Source: Streptomyces sp. HSG2 (GTDB lineage Bacteria; Actinomycetota; Actinomycetes; Streptomycetales; Streptomycetaceae). From it: a DNA stretch of 64,000 nt. The notes below the pieces were generated by a model. That model saw nothing but the letters and a program-made list of their open reading frames with translations, was not told the DNA's origin and searched no databases. Shown piece after piece: positions 24,865 through 32,939 of this stretch. Every line of letters begins with the position of its first letter. Position 1 is the first letter of the stretch. Both the position numbers and the translations under genes were made by a program. The stretch covers positions 4,940,501-5,004,500 of the forward strand of contig NZ_CP066801.1 in assembly GCF_016598575.1 (NCBI RefSeq), given 5' to 3'.

Positions 24865-25317
24865 TCAGTCCGTCAGACCGGCCGCCGAGGCCGCCCCCAG
24901 TTCCCAGCAGGCGTCAAGCTCCGCCTTGCCGGGTGTTCCGGTCACCGTCACCGCGGGCGTCCCCAGGCGCCAGTCCAGCCCGGTGGCGACCGTCTCGATC
25001 CCCCGCACGGCGCCCGTTGTGTCGCTGCCGCCGTGCACGTAGAACCCGAAGGGGCGACCGCGGGTCTCGTCCAGGCAGGGATAGTAGATCTGGTCGAAGA
25101 AGTGCTTGAGCGCGCCGGACATGTAGCCGAGGTTCGCGGGTGTGCCCAGCACGTAGCCGTCCGCCTCCAGCACGTCCGACGCGGTGGCGGCGAGCGCGGC
25201 CCGCCGGACCACCCGTACCCCCTCGATCTCGGGGGCGGTGGCTCCCGACACCACGGCTTCGAGCATGGCCTGGCAGTTGGGGGACGGCGTGTGGTGGACG
25301 ATCAGGAGGGTTGCCAC
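24865..25317 (-). CDS. Flavodoxin/NADPH-dependent FMN reductase-like protein
   Basis: The 150-residue protein begins with a beta strand and P-loop-like FMN site (ATLLIVHHTPSPNCQAMLEA), with DGYVLGTPANLGYMSGALKH as the second FMN-contacting segment and FGFYVHGGSD as the third. This is the flavodoxin-like fold of NAD(P)H:quinone or FMN reductases of the WrbA/NQO type. GTG 25317 puts the first strand immediately at the N-terminus as usual; an alternative GTG at 25341 and the longer open frame look less likely. The gene stands alone, divergent from the phosphoketolase. Confidence 0.8.
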   Translation of the reverse strand: MATLLIVHHTPSPNCQAMLEAVVSGATAPEIEGVRVVRRAALAATASDVLEADGYVLGTPANLGYMSGALKHFFDQIYYPCLDETRGRPFGFYVHGGSDTTGAVRGIETVATGLDWRLGTPAVTVTGTPGKAELDACWELGAASAAGLTD

Positions 25318-25596
25318 CCTCGCAAGCCTGCCGTCCCGCACCCGTGTACGCAACAACGGTCCGATACCGGGACCGGCTCCCGCCGACCCCGCACCGACCT
25401 GGAGGGCGCGCGGATCGGCTCCCTCGACCGGCGTCGCCTTCGGCAAGGTGCCTTTTCGTTCGACCTCCGCACCATGTGACCCCAACGGCCCTGTCGGCAG
25501 CCCACTCGCCCCCTACAAGGTGGTGGGATGCGGCAGTGGGAGCCGGCCCGCCGGCACCTTCCATCGGCCGTTGCCCCGACCAGAAAGGAACGCCGG

Positions 25597-27981
25597 ATGC
25601 CCGTCGATCAGCCCCGGCAGCCGGCGGCGCTGCCGGACGAGGAACTCGGTGCCCTGGACGCCCACTGGCGCGCCGCGAACTACCTCGCCGTCGGCCAGAT
25701 CTACCTGATGGCGAACCCGCTGCTGACGGAACCGCTGCGTCCGGAGCACGTCAAGCCCAGACTGCTCGGCCACTGGGGCACCACCCCCGGGCTGAATCTC
25801 GTCCACACCCACCTCAACAGGGTCGTCCGAGCCAGGGGACTGGACGCCCTCTGCGTCTGGGGACCGGGCCACGGCGGCCCCGCGGTCCTGGCCAACGCCT
25901 GGCTGGAGGGCTCCTACACGCGGACCTATCCCGACGTCACTCGGGACGCCAAGGGCATGGCCCGGCTGTTCCGACAGTTCTCCTTCCCGGGCGGCGTGCC
26001 GAGTCATGTGGCTCCCGAGACCCCCGGCTCCATCCACGAAGGAGGCGAGCTCGGCTACGCTCTCTCGCACGCCTACGGCGCCGCGTTCGACCACCCCGAC
26101 CTGCTGGTCGCATGTGTCGTCGGGGACGGAGAGGCGGAGACCGGCCCGCTCGCCGCCTCCTGGCACTCCAACAAGTTCCTCGACCCGGTCCACGACGGCG
26201 CGGTGCTGCCGATCCTCCATCTGAACGGCTACAAGATCGCCAATCCGACGGTGCTCGCCCGTCTCTCCGAGTCCGAATTGGACGACTTCCTGCGCGGGCT
26301 GGGCCACGACCCGATCCAGGTGACCGGGGACCAGCCCGAGGACGTGCACCGGGCGCTCGCCTTGGCCATGGACACCGCGCTGGACCGGATCGCCGCGATC
26401 CGGCGGGCCGCCCGGGTCGACGGCGCCCGTGATCTCGCCCGCTGGCCCATGATCGTGCTGAGGACCCCCAAGGGTTGGACCGGACCCGCGGAGGTGGACG
26501 GTCTCCCGGTCGCCGGCACCTGGCGGGCCCACCAAGTGCCCCTCTCCGGCGTGCGGGAGAATCCGGAACACCTCCGACAGTTGGAGAGGTGGCTCCGCTC
26601 CTACCGACCCGAGGAACTGTTCGACGAGGACGGCGCGCCCCGCCCCGCCGTCCTGGCATGTGTGCCCGAGGGGTCCCGCAGACTCGGTGCCACCCCGTAC
26701 GCCAACGGCGGTCTGCTGCTGCGGGAGCTGCCCCTGCCACCGTTGGAGAGGTACGCCGTGCCGGTGGAGAAGCCCGGCGCCGGGCCGCACGAACCGACCC
26801 GCGTCCTCGGAGAGCTGCTCCGGGACGTCATGGCGGCCACGGCCGAGCGGCGGGACTTCCGCCTCGTCGGCCCGGACGAGACCGCCTCCAACCGACTCCA
26901 GGCGGTCTACGACGCGAGTGGCAAGGCCTGGCAGGAGCGGACCCTGGCCGTGGACGAGAACCTCGACCGGCACGGTCGGGTCATGGAGATCCTGTCCGAG
27001 CACACCTGCCAGGGATGGCTGGAGGGCTACCTGCTGACCGGCCGACATGGCCTGTTCTCCTGCTACGAGGCGTTCGTGCACATCGTCGACTCGATGGTCA
27101 ACCAGCACGTCAAGTGGTTGCGGGTGACCCGGCGACTGCCGTGGCGCGCTCCCATCGCCTCCCTCAACTACCTGCTCACCTCGCACGTCTGGCGGCAGGA
27201 CCACAACGGCTTCTCCCACCAGGACCCCGGTTTCGTCGACCACATCCTCAACAAGAGCCCGGAGGCCGTCCGGGTCTACCTGCCGCCGGACGCCAACACC
27301 TTGCTCTCCGTCGCCGACCACGCCCTGCGCAGCAGGGACTACGTCAACGTGATCGTCGCCGGCAAACAGCCCTGCTTCGACTGGCTCTCGCTGGACCAGG
27401 CCCGCGCCCACTGCGCTCGCGGCGCCGGGATCTGGGAGTGGGCCGGGACGGAGCGGAGCGGCCGGGAACCCGACGTCGTCCTGGCCTGCGCCGGCGACGT
27501 CCCGACGCAGGAGGTGCTGGCCGCCGCCCAACTGCTCCGGCGACACCTGCCCGACCTGGCCGTGCGGGTGGTCAACGTGGTGGACATCGCCCGTCTGATG
27601 CCCGCCGCCGAGCACCCGCACGGGATGCCGGACTTCGAGTACGACGGCCTGTTCACGAGGGACAAGCCGGTGATCTTCGCCTACCACGGCTATCCGTGGC
27701 TGATCCACCGGCTCGCCTACCGGCGTGCGGGCCACCGGCACCTCCACGTGCGCGGCTACAAGGAGATCGGCACCACGACCACGCCGTTCGACATGGTGGT
27801 GGGCAACGACATGGACCGCTACCGGCTCGTCATGGACGTCGTCGACCGGGTTCCGGGCCTGACCGTGTCCGCCGCCGCCGTCCGCCAGCGGATGCAGGAC
27901 ACCCGCCAGCGCCACCAGACCCACATCAGGGAGCACGGCGTCGATCTCCCCGAGGTGGCCGACTGGTCGTGGGGAGGCTGA
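25597..27981 (+). CDS. xfp: Phosphoketolase (xylulose-5-P/fructose-6-P, XFP family)
   Basis: The 794-residue thiamine-diphosphate enzyme splits xylulose 5-phosphate (and often fructose 6-phosphate) with phosphate to acetyl phosphate plus glyceraldehyde 3-phosphate (or erythrose 4-phosphate). Length and motifs fit: RAANYLAVGQIYLM near the start, GPGHGGPAVLANAWLEGSY around 88-106, the ThDP/Mg site CVVGDGEAETGPLAASWHSN near 170-189, and the C-terminal KQPCFDWLSL and KEIGTTTTPFDM. ATG 25597 follows AGAAAGGAA and gives a standard N-terminus (MPVDQPRQPAALPDEEL). No acetate kinase or phosphotransacetylase gene is adjacent in this window. Confidence 0.95.
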   Translation: MPVDQPRQPAALPDEELGALDAHWRAANYLAVGQIYLMANPLLTEPLRPEHVKPRLLGHWGTTPGLNLVHTHLNRVVRARGLDALCVWGPGHGGPAVLANAWLEGSYTRTYPDVTRDAKGMARLFRQFSFPGGVPSHVAPETPGSIHEGGELGYALSHAYGAAFDHPDLLVACVVGDGEAETGPLAASWHSNKFLDPVHDGAVLPILHLNGYKIANPTVLARLSESELDDFLRGLGHDPIQVTGDQPEDVHRALALAMDTALDRIAAIRRAARVDGARDLARWPMIVLRTPKGWTGPAEVDGLPVAGTWRAHQVPLSGVRENPEHLRQLERWLRSYRPEELFDEDGAPRPAVLACVPEGSRRLGATPYANGGLLLRELPLPPLERYAVPVEKPGAGPHEPTRVLGELLRDVMAATAERRDFRLVGPDETASNRLQAVYDASGKAWQERTLAVDENLDRHGRVMEILSEHTCQGWLEGYLLTGRHGLFSCYEAFVHIVDSMVNQHVKWLRVTRRLPWRAPIASLNYLLTSHVWRQDHNGFSHQDPGFVDHILNKSPEAVRVYLPPDANTLLSVADHALRSRDYVNVIVAGKQPCFDWLSLDQARAHCARGAGIWEWAGTERSGREPDVVLACAGDVPTQEVLAAAQLLRRHLPDLAVRVVNVVDIARLMPAAEHPHGMPDFEYDGLFTRDKPVIFAYHGYPWLIHRLAYRRAGHRHLHVRGYKEIGTTTTPFDMVVGNDMDRYRLVMDVVDRVPGLTVSAAAVRQRMQDTRQRHQTHIREHGVDLPEVADWSWGG

Positions 27982-27991
27982 CCGACCGCCT

Positions 27992-28014
27992 GCCCTCCCG
28001 CGTCCGGGGAGGGC
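27992..28014 (+). terminator. Terminator after phosphoketolase
   Basis: GCCCTCCC (27992-27999) pairs with GGGAGGGC (28007-28014) around a 7-base loop, starting 10 bases past the stop codon; a weaker GC-rich stem follows. Confidence 0.6.
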
Positions 28015-28132
28015 GGCGGGCGCTCCGCCCGCCCGTGCGACTGGTGCCGCCGCTCGGTCCGGCGGCGCCGCGGCGACGGAGGGCGCCGTGCGACGTGGCG
28101 CGGCGTCCCGAAGCCCGCGGGAGAGGCCGCCC

Positions 28133-28999
28133 TCACCCGTCCGGGCGCGTGCGGGCGCCGCGTCTGGCCAGCACCACGACCCCACCGACGACCAGGGAGA
28201 CCCCGATCACCTGGGGCAGCACCCACCATCCGCCGGTCCGCAGTTCCTCCCGATACAACAGAACACCGAGGGTCAGGCTGACCGCGGCGTCCCCCAGGGT
28301 CAGGGCGGGCTGGGAGGCGACGAGCGGACCTCCTTGCATCGCGTGCTCCAGCAGGAGCACGGCGGCCACCCCGGCCGCGGCGAAGGCGTAGGTCTGCCAG
28401 GCGGTCAGGAACCCGGTGATTCCCCCGGTGTCCAGGACGTACATCGCGTCCTTCATCAGCGCCGCGGTCAGGGCGTAGGAGACGGCCGTGGCCGCTCCCA
28501 GACAGCCGGCGCGCGCCATGCCCACCGGTCGTCGCAGTCCGGCCGCGGCCAAGGCCAGGACCGTTCCGACACAGGCGGCGAGGACGGGCATCCAGCGAGC
28601 GAGCGACACGTGGATGTCCTCGCCGCTCGGGGCCGCCGCGACGAGTGCCAGACCGAGCCCGCAGACCACCCCGGCCACCGCGGCCCAGACCGCCGGGGGC
28701 AGCCCGCGCCGGGCGATCAGGGAGGCCAGCAGGAGGGCGATCGGCAGTTCCAGGACGAACAGCGGCTGGACCAAGGCCAGGGGCCCGGTCGCGAGGGCCG
28801 CCGCTTGTCCGGCCCCGGCGACGACGACGGCCGCCATGCCGACCAGCCAGATCGGGCGCCGGAGCAGATCCCACACCAACGAGGGCCGGAACCCCCGTGA
28901 CCGTGGCACCGTCAGGGCCGCCCTTCGCTGCAGCACGGTGGCGAGGGCGTTGCTGAACGCGGCGAGCAGCGCGAAGAGGACCGGCACCAGGGCAGCCAT
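28133..28999 (-). CDS. EamA/DMT-family membrane transporter
   Basis: The 288-residue protein is highly hydrophobic with about ten membrane segments in two repeats, as in drug/metabolite transporters. It opens MAALVPVLFALLAAFSNALA with the conserved TVLQRRAA following, and a second repeat starts near residue 150 (PVGMARAGCLGAATAVSYAL). A positively charged tail (RRGARTRPDG) is cytoplasmic. Substrates of this family (metabolites, amino acids, drugs) cannot be predicted from sequence. ATG 28999 is preferred because the extension to 29044 adds a charged segment before the first membrane helix. Confidence 0.85.
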   Translation of the reverse strand: MAALVPVLFALLAAFSNALATVLQRRAALTVPRSRGFRPSLVWDLLRRPIWLVGMAAVVVAGAGQAAALATGPLALVQPLFVLELPIALLLASLIARRGLPPAVWAAVAGVVCGLGLALVAAAPSGEDIHVSLARWMPVLAACVGTVLALAAAGLRRPVGMARAGCLGAATAVSYALTAALMKDAMYVLDTGGITGFLTAWQTYAFAAAGVAAVLLLEHAMQGGPLVASQPALTLGDAAVSLTLGVLLYREELRTGGWWVLPQVIGVSLVVGGVVVLARRGARTRPDG

Positions 29000-29210
29000 G
29001 CACCGATCGTCGCCCCGAACCCCATCGCCCGCGCGGCGGCACACCCCCGCCCCGACGGCGTGCCGAGGGCCCGTCGCCTCGGGGTCCGCCCCGTGATTCC
29101 CCTGGGAGCGCGACCTAGCGTCGGCATCCTCGGTCTCGGGTTCACCCGTTCGCCCGCACCGGCGCCTCCGGTGGCCTCGGCAACCGGATGCCGCGAGAGT
29201 CCGCTCTTCG

Positions 29211-29223
29211 TATATTCGCCAAC
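29211..29223 (+). promoter_or_regulatory. -10-like TATATT seven bases before the start: possible leaderless transcript
   Basis: TATATT (29211-29216) is followed by CGCCAAC and then ATG at 29224, with no Shine-Dalgarno sequence. This spacing matches leaderless Streptomyces mRNAs. A -35 is not clear (GATGCC 18 bases upstream is the best placed). Confidence 0.45.
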
Positions 29224-31158
29224 ATGCGAACCACTACACACAGTCGCCGAATGCGACCCAGGGTGATCCCTCGGGGTATGCTCCGCGCCGCCGCCGCGGT
29301 CTGCTGCTCCGGTCTCCTGACCGGAGCCCTGTACGGCGGACAGGCGTGGGCAGAAGCCCGCGTTCCCGTCCTCATCGGCAACCCCGTCGACGGGGGCAAC
29401 GGCTTCGGGGTGGTGACCGAGGGAGACGCCACGCTCGGCAGCACCGAGTCGGAGGGCCCGGTGGCCGTGGGCGGAGACCTCACCATCGGGAACAACTACA
29501 ACGTCGCCCTGATCACGCCGGGCGGATTCTTCGCCGGCGGCGACGCCCAACCCACCGCCCTCCTGGTCGGCGGCGCCTTCAATCACCCGGACAGCAGTCC
29601 CGACGGGGTCCTCCGTGTCCTGCAGAACGGATACGTCAAGATCGGCGACATGACCGGCAGTCAGGCGCTGATCCAGGACATGAACAACGCCAGCGTCAAC
29701 ACCAGAGTGGTGGCCGACGGGGCCCCTTACGAGTCCGCGCCACGCATCGAGCTGACAACCCAGCAGCAACCGGCCTCCGTGGCGCAGGGCGGCCTGATGG
29801 ACTTCGCGGGCCTGTTCGCCGACTACCGCGACCGGGCCGACCTCATGGCCGGCTGCGCCAACACCGTGACCCTGCTCGACCCGAACGGGAACCCGATCCC
29901 CGACCCGGAGAACCTCCCGCCGGGATCCAACGTCGCCATCGAGCTCCAGGCAGGACAGACCAACGTCCTCCGCCTGACCGGTGACCAGCTGAACAACATC
30001 TCCATCCTCACGTTCCTGAACCCGCCGACCGGGGACACGCCTCTGCTCATCGCGGTGGACACCACCGGGGACGCCGGCCAGTTCGCCTGGACCACGCCCA
30101 ACATGGCCGGGGTGTCGGGCGTCCAGGCCCCGTACATCCTGTGGAACTTCGCCGACGCCACCGACATCACCATCGAGAGCGGCGACACCCTTGAGGGCAC
30201 CGTCTACGCCCCCCGCGCACTCCTGACCGACCTGGCGCCCTCCAACATCGAGGGTGACGTCGTCACCCGGGAGCTCGTGGCCGGCCCCATCGGCGAGGCG
30301 ACCGCCGGCGAGATCCACTACCACCCCTTCGACGCCGAGCTGGAGTGCGACTCCGACACCCGGCCGACCACCGGTGAGGTGCGGGTGTTGAAGGTGGATG
30401 CGGATGGTGGGGGTCCGTTGGAGGGTGGGGAGTTCGAGTTGTGGCGGGAGACGAATGGTGTTCCGGGGTTGCAGACGGGTGGTGGGGATCCGGACTCGAT
30501 GGTGGATGGGTGTGTGACGGGGGTGGATGGGGTGTGTGCCCGTGAGGTGGAGTTGGGTACGTACTACTGGTTGGAGACGGTGGCTCCGGTGGGGTATGTG
30601 TTGCCGGATCCGGCGGTGTTCGGTCCGTTGGTGTTGACGGAGGAGAACGTGGAGTCGGGGGTGTCGGTGACGGCTCGTAATGTCGCCGAGCAGGTGCTCA
30701 CGGGCACGATCGAACTCCTCAAGACCGACGCGAAGACCGGCAACCCGCTCCCGAGCGCGGTGTTCGAGGCGTGGCGGGAGACGAACGGTGTCCCGGGGCT
30801 GCAGACGGACGGCGCGGACCCGGACCTCCTGGTCTCCGAGTGCGTCACCGACGGGCAGGGAGAGTGTGTGTTCGGCGACCTCGAGCCGGGCACGTACTAC
30901 CTCCTGGAGACGGCCGTGCCCAAGGGGTACAGGCTGCCTTCCCAGCCGGTCACGGGCCCCTACGAGCTGGACGCCGTCAACCACCTCGTCGAGGTCGAGC
31001 TGGCCAACGAGAAGAAGGGGAAGCACGGCCACGACGGCGGCAAGGGTGATCACGGTGGCCGAGGCGACCACGGCGGCGGAAAGGGCGACCACGGAGGTCG
31101 AGGCGACCACGGTGGCGGCAAGCGCGAGCCCCGCTGGGCGCCGACCGAAGCGGCCTAG
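29224..31158 (+). CDS. Secreted choice-of-anchor A protein with two SpaA/Cna-B domains and a His/Gly/Asp-rich tail
   Basis: The 644-residue protein has a long Arg-rich signal peptide (core AAAAVCCSGLLTGALYGGQAWA, cleavage after AWA, about residue 42). The choice-of-anchor A domain (about 45-370; VPVLIGNPVDGGNGFGVVTE and GPVAVGGDLTIGNNYN) resembles adhesins of Gram-positive bacteria. Two prealbumin-like SpaA domains follow (about 384-488 and 492-596), both with WRETNGVPGLQT and a GTYYxLETxxPxGY strand. The last 48 residues are a repetitive GDHGGRGDHGGGKGDHGG tail. There is no LPxTG signal. SpaA domains often form internal isopeptide bonds; the required Lys are present (VLKVDA, LLKTDA). The first SpaA domain has aberrant codon use. 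An ATG at 29278 is an alternative start. Confidence 0.85.
   Translation: MRTTTHSRRMRPRVIPRGMLRAAAAVCCSGLLTGALYGGQAWAEARVPVLIGNPVDGGNGFGVVTEGDATLGSTESEGPVAVGGDLTIGNNYNVALITPGGFFAGGDAQPTALLVGGAFNHPDSSPDGVLRVLQNGYVKIGDMTGSQALIQDMNNASVNTRVVADGAPYESAPRIELTTQQQPASVAQGGLMDFAGLFADYRDRADLMAGCANTVTLLDPNGNPIPDPENLPPGSNVAIELQAGQTNVLRLTGDQLNNISILTFLNPPTGDTPLLIAVDTTGDAGQFAWTTPNMAGVSGVQAPYILWNFADATDITIESGDTLEGTVYAPRALLTDLAPSNIEGDVVTRELVAGPIGEATAGEIHYHPFDAELECDSDTRPTTGEVRVLKVDADGGGPLEGGEFELWRETNGVPGLQTGGGDPDSMVDGCVTGVDGVCAREVELGTYYWLETVAPVGYVLPDPAVFGPLVLTEENVESGVSVTARNVAEQVLTGTIELLKTDAKTGNPLPSAVFEAWRETNGVPGLQTDGADPDLLVSECVTDGQGECVFGDLEPGTYYLLETAVPKGYRLPSQPVTGPYELDAVNHLVEVELANEKKGKHGHDGGKGDHGGRGDHGGGKGDHGGRGDHGGGKREPRWAPTEAA
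30375..31010 (+). repeat. Tandem SpaA domain repeat, copies of contrasting codon use
   Basis: Two units of about 310 bases (30375-30685 and about 30700-31010) encode homologous SpaA domains sharing WRETNGVPGLQT and GTYY-LET. The first unit uses TTG for all nine leucines, GAT for nearly all Asp and GGT/GGG for Gly. The second uses CTC/CTG, GAC and GGC like the rest of the gene. The DNA copies have therefore diverged far more than the proteins. Confidence 0.85.
31015..31125 (+). repeat. Short tandem repeats coding GDHGG units
   Basis: Repeats of roughly 18-24 bases encode GDHGG(R/G) units at the C-terminus of the choice-of-anchor A protein. Units differ at third positions, so the amino-acid pattern is conserved more than the DNA. 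Confidence 0.7.
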
Positions 31159-31161
31159 GTA

Positions 31162-31236
31162 GTCCCCGCCCGGCGGGCCGACCGCCGGGGGGGACGGGCG
31201 GAGCGCCCTTCGCGAGCGATGTCTCGCGGGGGCGTT
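31162..31236 (+). terminator. Two hairpins after the choice-of-anchor A gene
   Basis: GTCCCCGCCCGGCGG (31162-31176) pairs with the G-rich strand ending 31195 around a GCCGA loop. A second stem, GAGCGCCC..CGCGAG with CTCGCG..GGCGTTC, spans 31201-31236. They separate this gene from the nuo2 operon. Confidence 0.6.
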
Positions 31237-31443
31237 CCGCCCTCGCTTGTCCCGGACCCGCCTGCGGCGCCGGTGGAGGAGAAGGAGAGGCCGCCGCACA
31301 GGCGTACCTCGGTCCCGTACCCCGTCTCGTGGGCCTTCCGTGTCCACCGGCCCGGTTGTGGGACACCTCCGGTCGTGTCTCCGTGATCCGCTCCGCCCGG
31401 GCGGCCATGATGGGCCCCGGTCAGCGAGGACGGAGGGCCCGAC

Positions 31444-31794
31444 ATGGACGCTTGGCGGCCGATCCTCGTGCTGCTCGGCGTCGTGGGCGCGGGAATCCTG
31501 CTCCTCCACGGGCTCGGTCGATGGCTCGCGGTCGACCGCGAGCCGCTGCGCACGACCCCCTTCGTGGGAGGACACGCTCCCGTCGATCACGCGTTCTGCC
31601 GCTACCACGTTCGCTGGTACCCCGTGGCCATGATGTTCCTGGCCTTCGACATGGAGATGCTCTTCATGTACCCGTGGGTGACAGTGGTCTCCGAGGTCGG
31701 CACCGCTGCCGTCGTCGAGATGTTCCTCTTCCTCGCGATCCTCTTCGCGGGAGTGACGTACGCCTGGCGGGAGGGCGCCCTCCGATGGGCGTGA
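31444..31794 (+). CDS. nuoA2: NADH-quinone oxidoreductase subunit A-like (NuoA2)
   Basis: The 116-residue protein has three membrane segments: the first at about 7-27, and the last two in AMMFLAFDMEMLFMYPWVTV and AAVVEMFLFLAILFAGVTYA. The central FDMEMLFMYPW motif is the signature of NuoA/ND3, with the E/D that takes part in the proton-pumping core. The preceding CRYHVRWYPVAMM loop also fits. It is the first gene of an operon whose members overlap or nearly touch. ATG 31444 follows GGAGGGCCCGAC. Confidence 0.93.
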   Translation: MDAWRPILVLLGVVGAGILLLHGLGRWLAVDREPLRTTPFVGGHAPVDHAFCRYHVRWYPVAMMFLAFDMEMLFMYPWVTVVSEVGTAAVVEMFLFLAILFAGVTYAWREGALRWA

Positions 31795-32939
31795 GGAGCG
31801 CGCTGCTGCGGTACGCCGCACGTCGACCCACGGTCCTGGCGGTGGCGTTGCCGGGGGGCACAGCGTCCCGGCTCGCGGTCGAGGCCGAGCTGTGCCGTCG
31901 TGGCCTGCCCGCGGCCGACACCCCGGCCGACGCCGACCTGCTCGTCGTCTGCGGCGTCCCCACCCACCGGGACCTGCCCTGGCTGGACCGGTTGGGCGCG
32001 GCCGTGCCGAGTCCGGCCTCGCGGGTCGTCGTGCCCGCCGCGGGCCGCGCCGCCGACCTGCTGGACACGGCCACCAGCCTGCTCGGCACCGCTCCGCTCG
32101 CCTACCGGCCCGCCCCGTCGGACGACGGGGAGCCGGAAACGGCACGACGGGGCGACGACCGCGACGGTCTCCGCCTCGACCGCCTCCGGCTCACGCTGGG
32201 TCCGGCCCTCCCGGACTGGCCCGCGGGTCTGGTCCTGCGGCTCACCCTTCAGGGGGATCTCGTACAGACCGCCGAGACGGACACTCGGTGTGCCGTCGGC
32301 CGTGTCGTCCTCCCGGCCGGCCGGGCGCCCTTCTGGGACGAGCCGGCGCTGAACGCCGCGAGTGGCGGCTCGTTCGTCACGCGCGGGCAGGTGGCGCGCC
32401 GGTGCTGCGCGGCTCATCTGGACAGCGCGGCGCGACTGCTGGCCGTCACCGGATGCGACACCCTGGCCGCGCGGTGTCGAAGGTCGCGGGACACCGTGCT
32501 CGCCGGGGCGCCGAGCGCGCGGATCGTCGGCGAGCTGCGCGCCACCACCCGACGGGTGGCCCGTTCCCGGACGGTGCGTCGGGCCCTGGCGGGTGTCGGA
32601 CCCCTGCCGCGGCGGCGGGCACGGGCCGCCGGAGTCACCGGTCCGGCGCTGGTGGCGGACGGGGACTCCCACGACCGCCTCCTCGTCTGGATGGCCGAGG
32701 TCGAGCGCTTCGGCGCCGACCTGGACGACCCGCGCGCTCCGGAAACCGGCGGCGGTGCCTCGGGCCCTCGCGGCGTGCTCGACCCCGCCCGGCCGCCGTC
32801 CGCGGCACTCCTCGGGGTGCTGCCCGGACTCCTCGCGGGCGTGGACTTCGCCGCCGCCCGGATCATCGTGGCAAGTCTCGACCCCGACCTGGACGAACTG
32901 ACCTCCTCGCCGGATCGTCCCGAGACGCCCCATGGCTGA
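31785..32939 (+). CDS. Degenerate NuoB/NuoD-like protein of the nuo2 complex
   Basis: The 384-residue soluble protein seems to join remnants of two complex-I peripheral subunits. Residues about 15-110 (ADADLLVVCGVPTHRDLPWL and onward) resemble the NuoB fold but lack its Cys-Cys and other cluster-N2 ligands. From about 130 on, LDRLRLTLGPALPDWPAGLV and VTGPALVADGDSHDRLLVWM resemble NuoD/HycE large subunits without the residues that bind quinone or NiFe. The start at 31785 overlaps nuoA2 by 10 bases and its stop overlaps nuoH2 by 8, so it is an integral part of the operon. It may cap the membrane arm. The assignment rests on position and weak similarity. Confidence 0.55.
   Translation: MGVRSALLRYAARRPTVLAVALPGGTASRLAVEAELCRRGLPAADTPADADLLVVCGVPTHRDLPWLDRLGAAVPSPASRVVVPAAGRAADLLDTATSLLGTAPLAYRPAPSDDGEPETARRGDDRDGLRLDRLRLTLGPALPDWPAGLVLRLTLQGDLVQTAETDTRCAVGRVVLPAGRAPFWDEPALNAASGGSFVTRGQVARRCCAAHLDSAARLLAVTGCDTLAARCRRSRDTVLAGAPSARIVGELRATTRRVARSRTVRRALAGVGPLPRRRARAAGVTGPALVADGDSHDRLLVWMAEVERFGADLDDPRAPETGGGASGPRGVLDPARPPSAALLGVLPGLLAGVDFAAARIIVASLDPDLDELTSSPDRPETPHG

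Noticed and set aside
25513..28185. 890-codon open frame antisense to phosphoketolase
   Set aside because: It is a shadow of a long high-GC gene; composition is Gly/Val/Asp-rich and no domain is visible.
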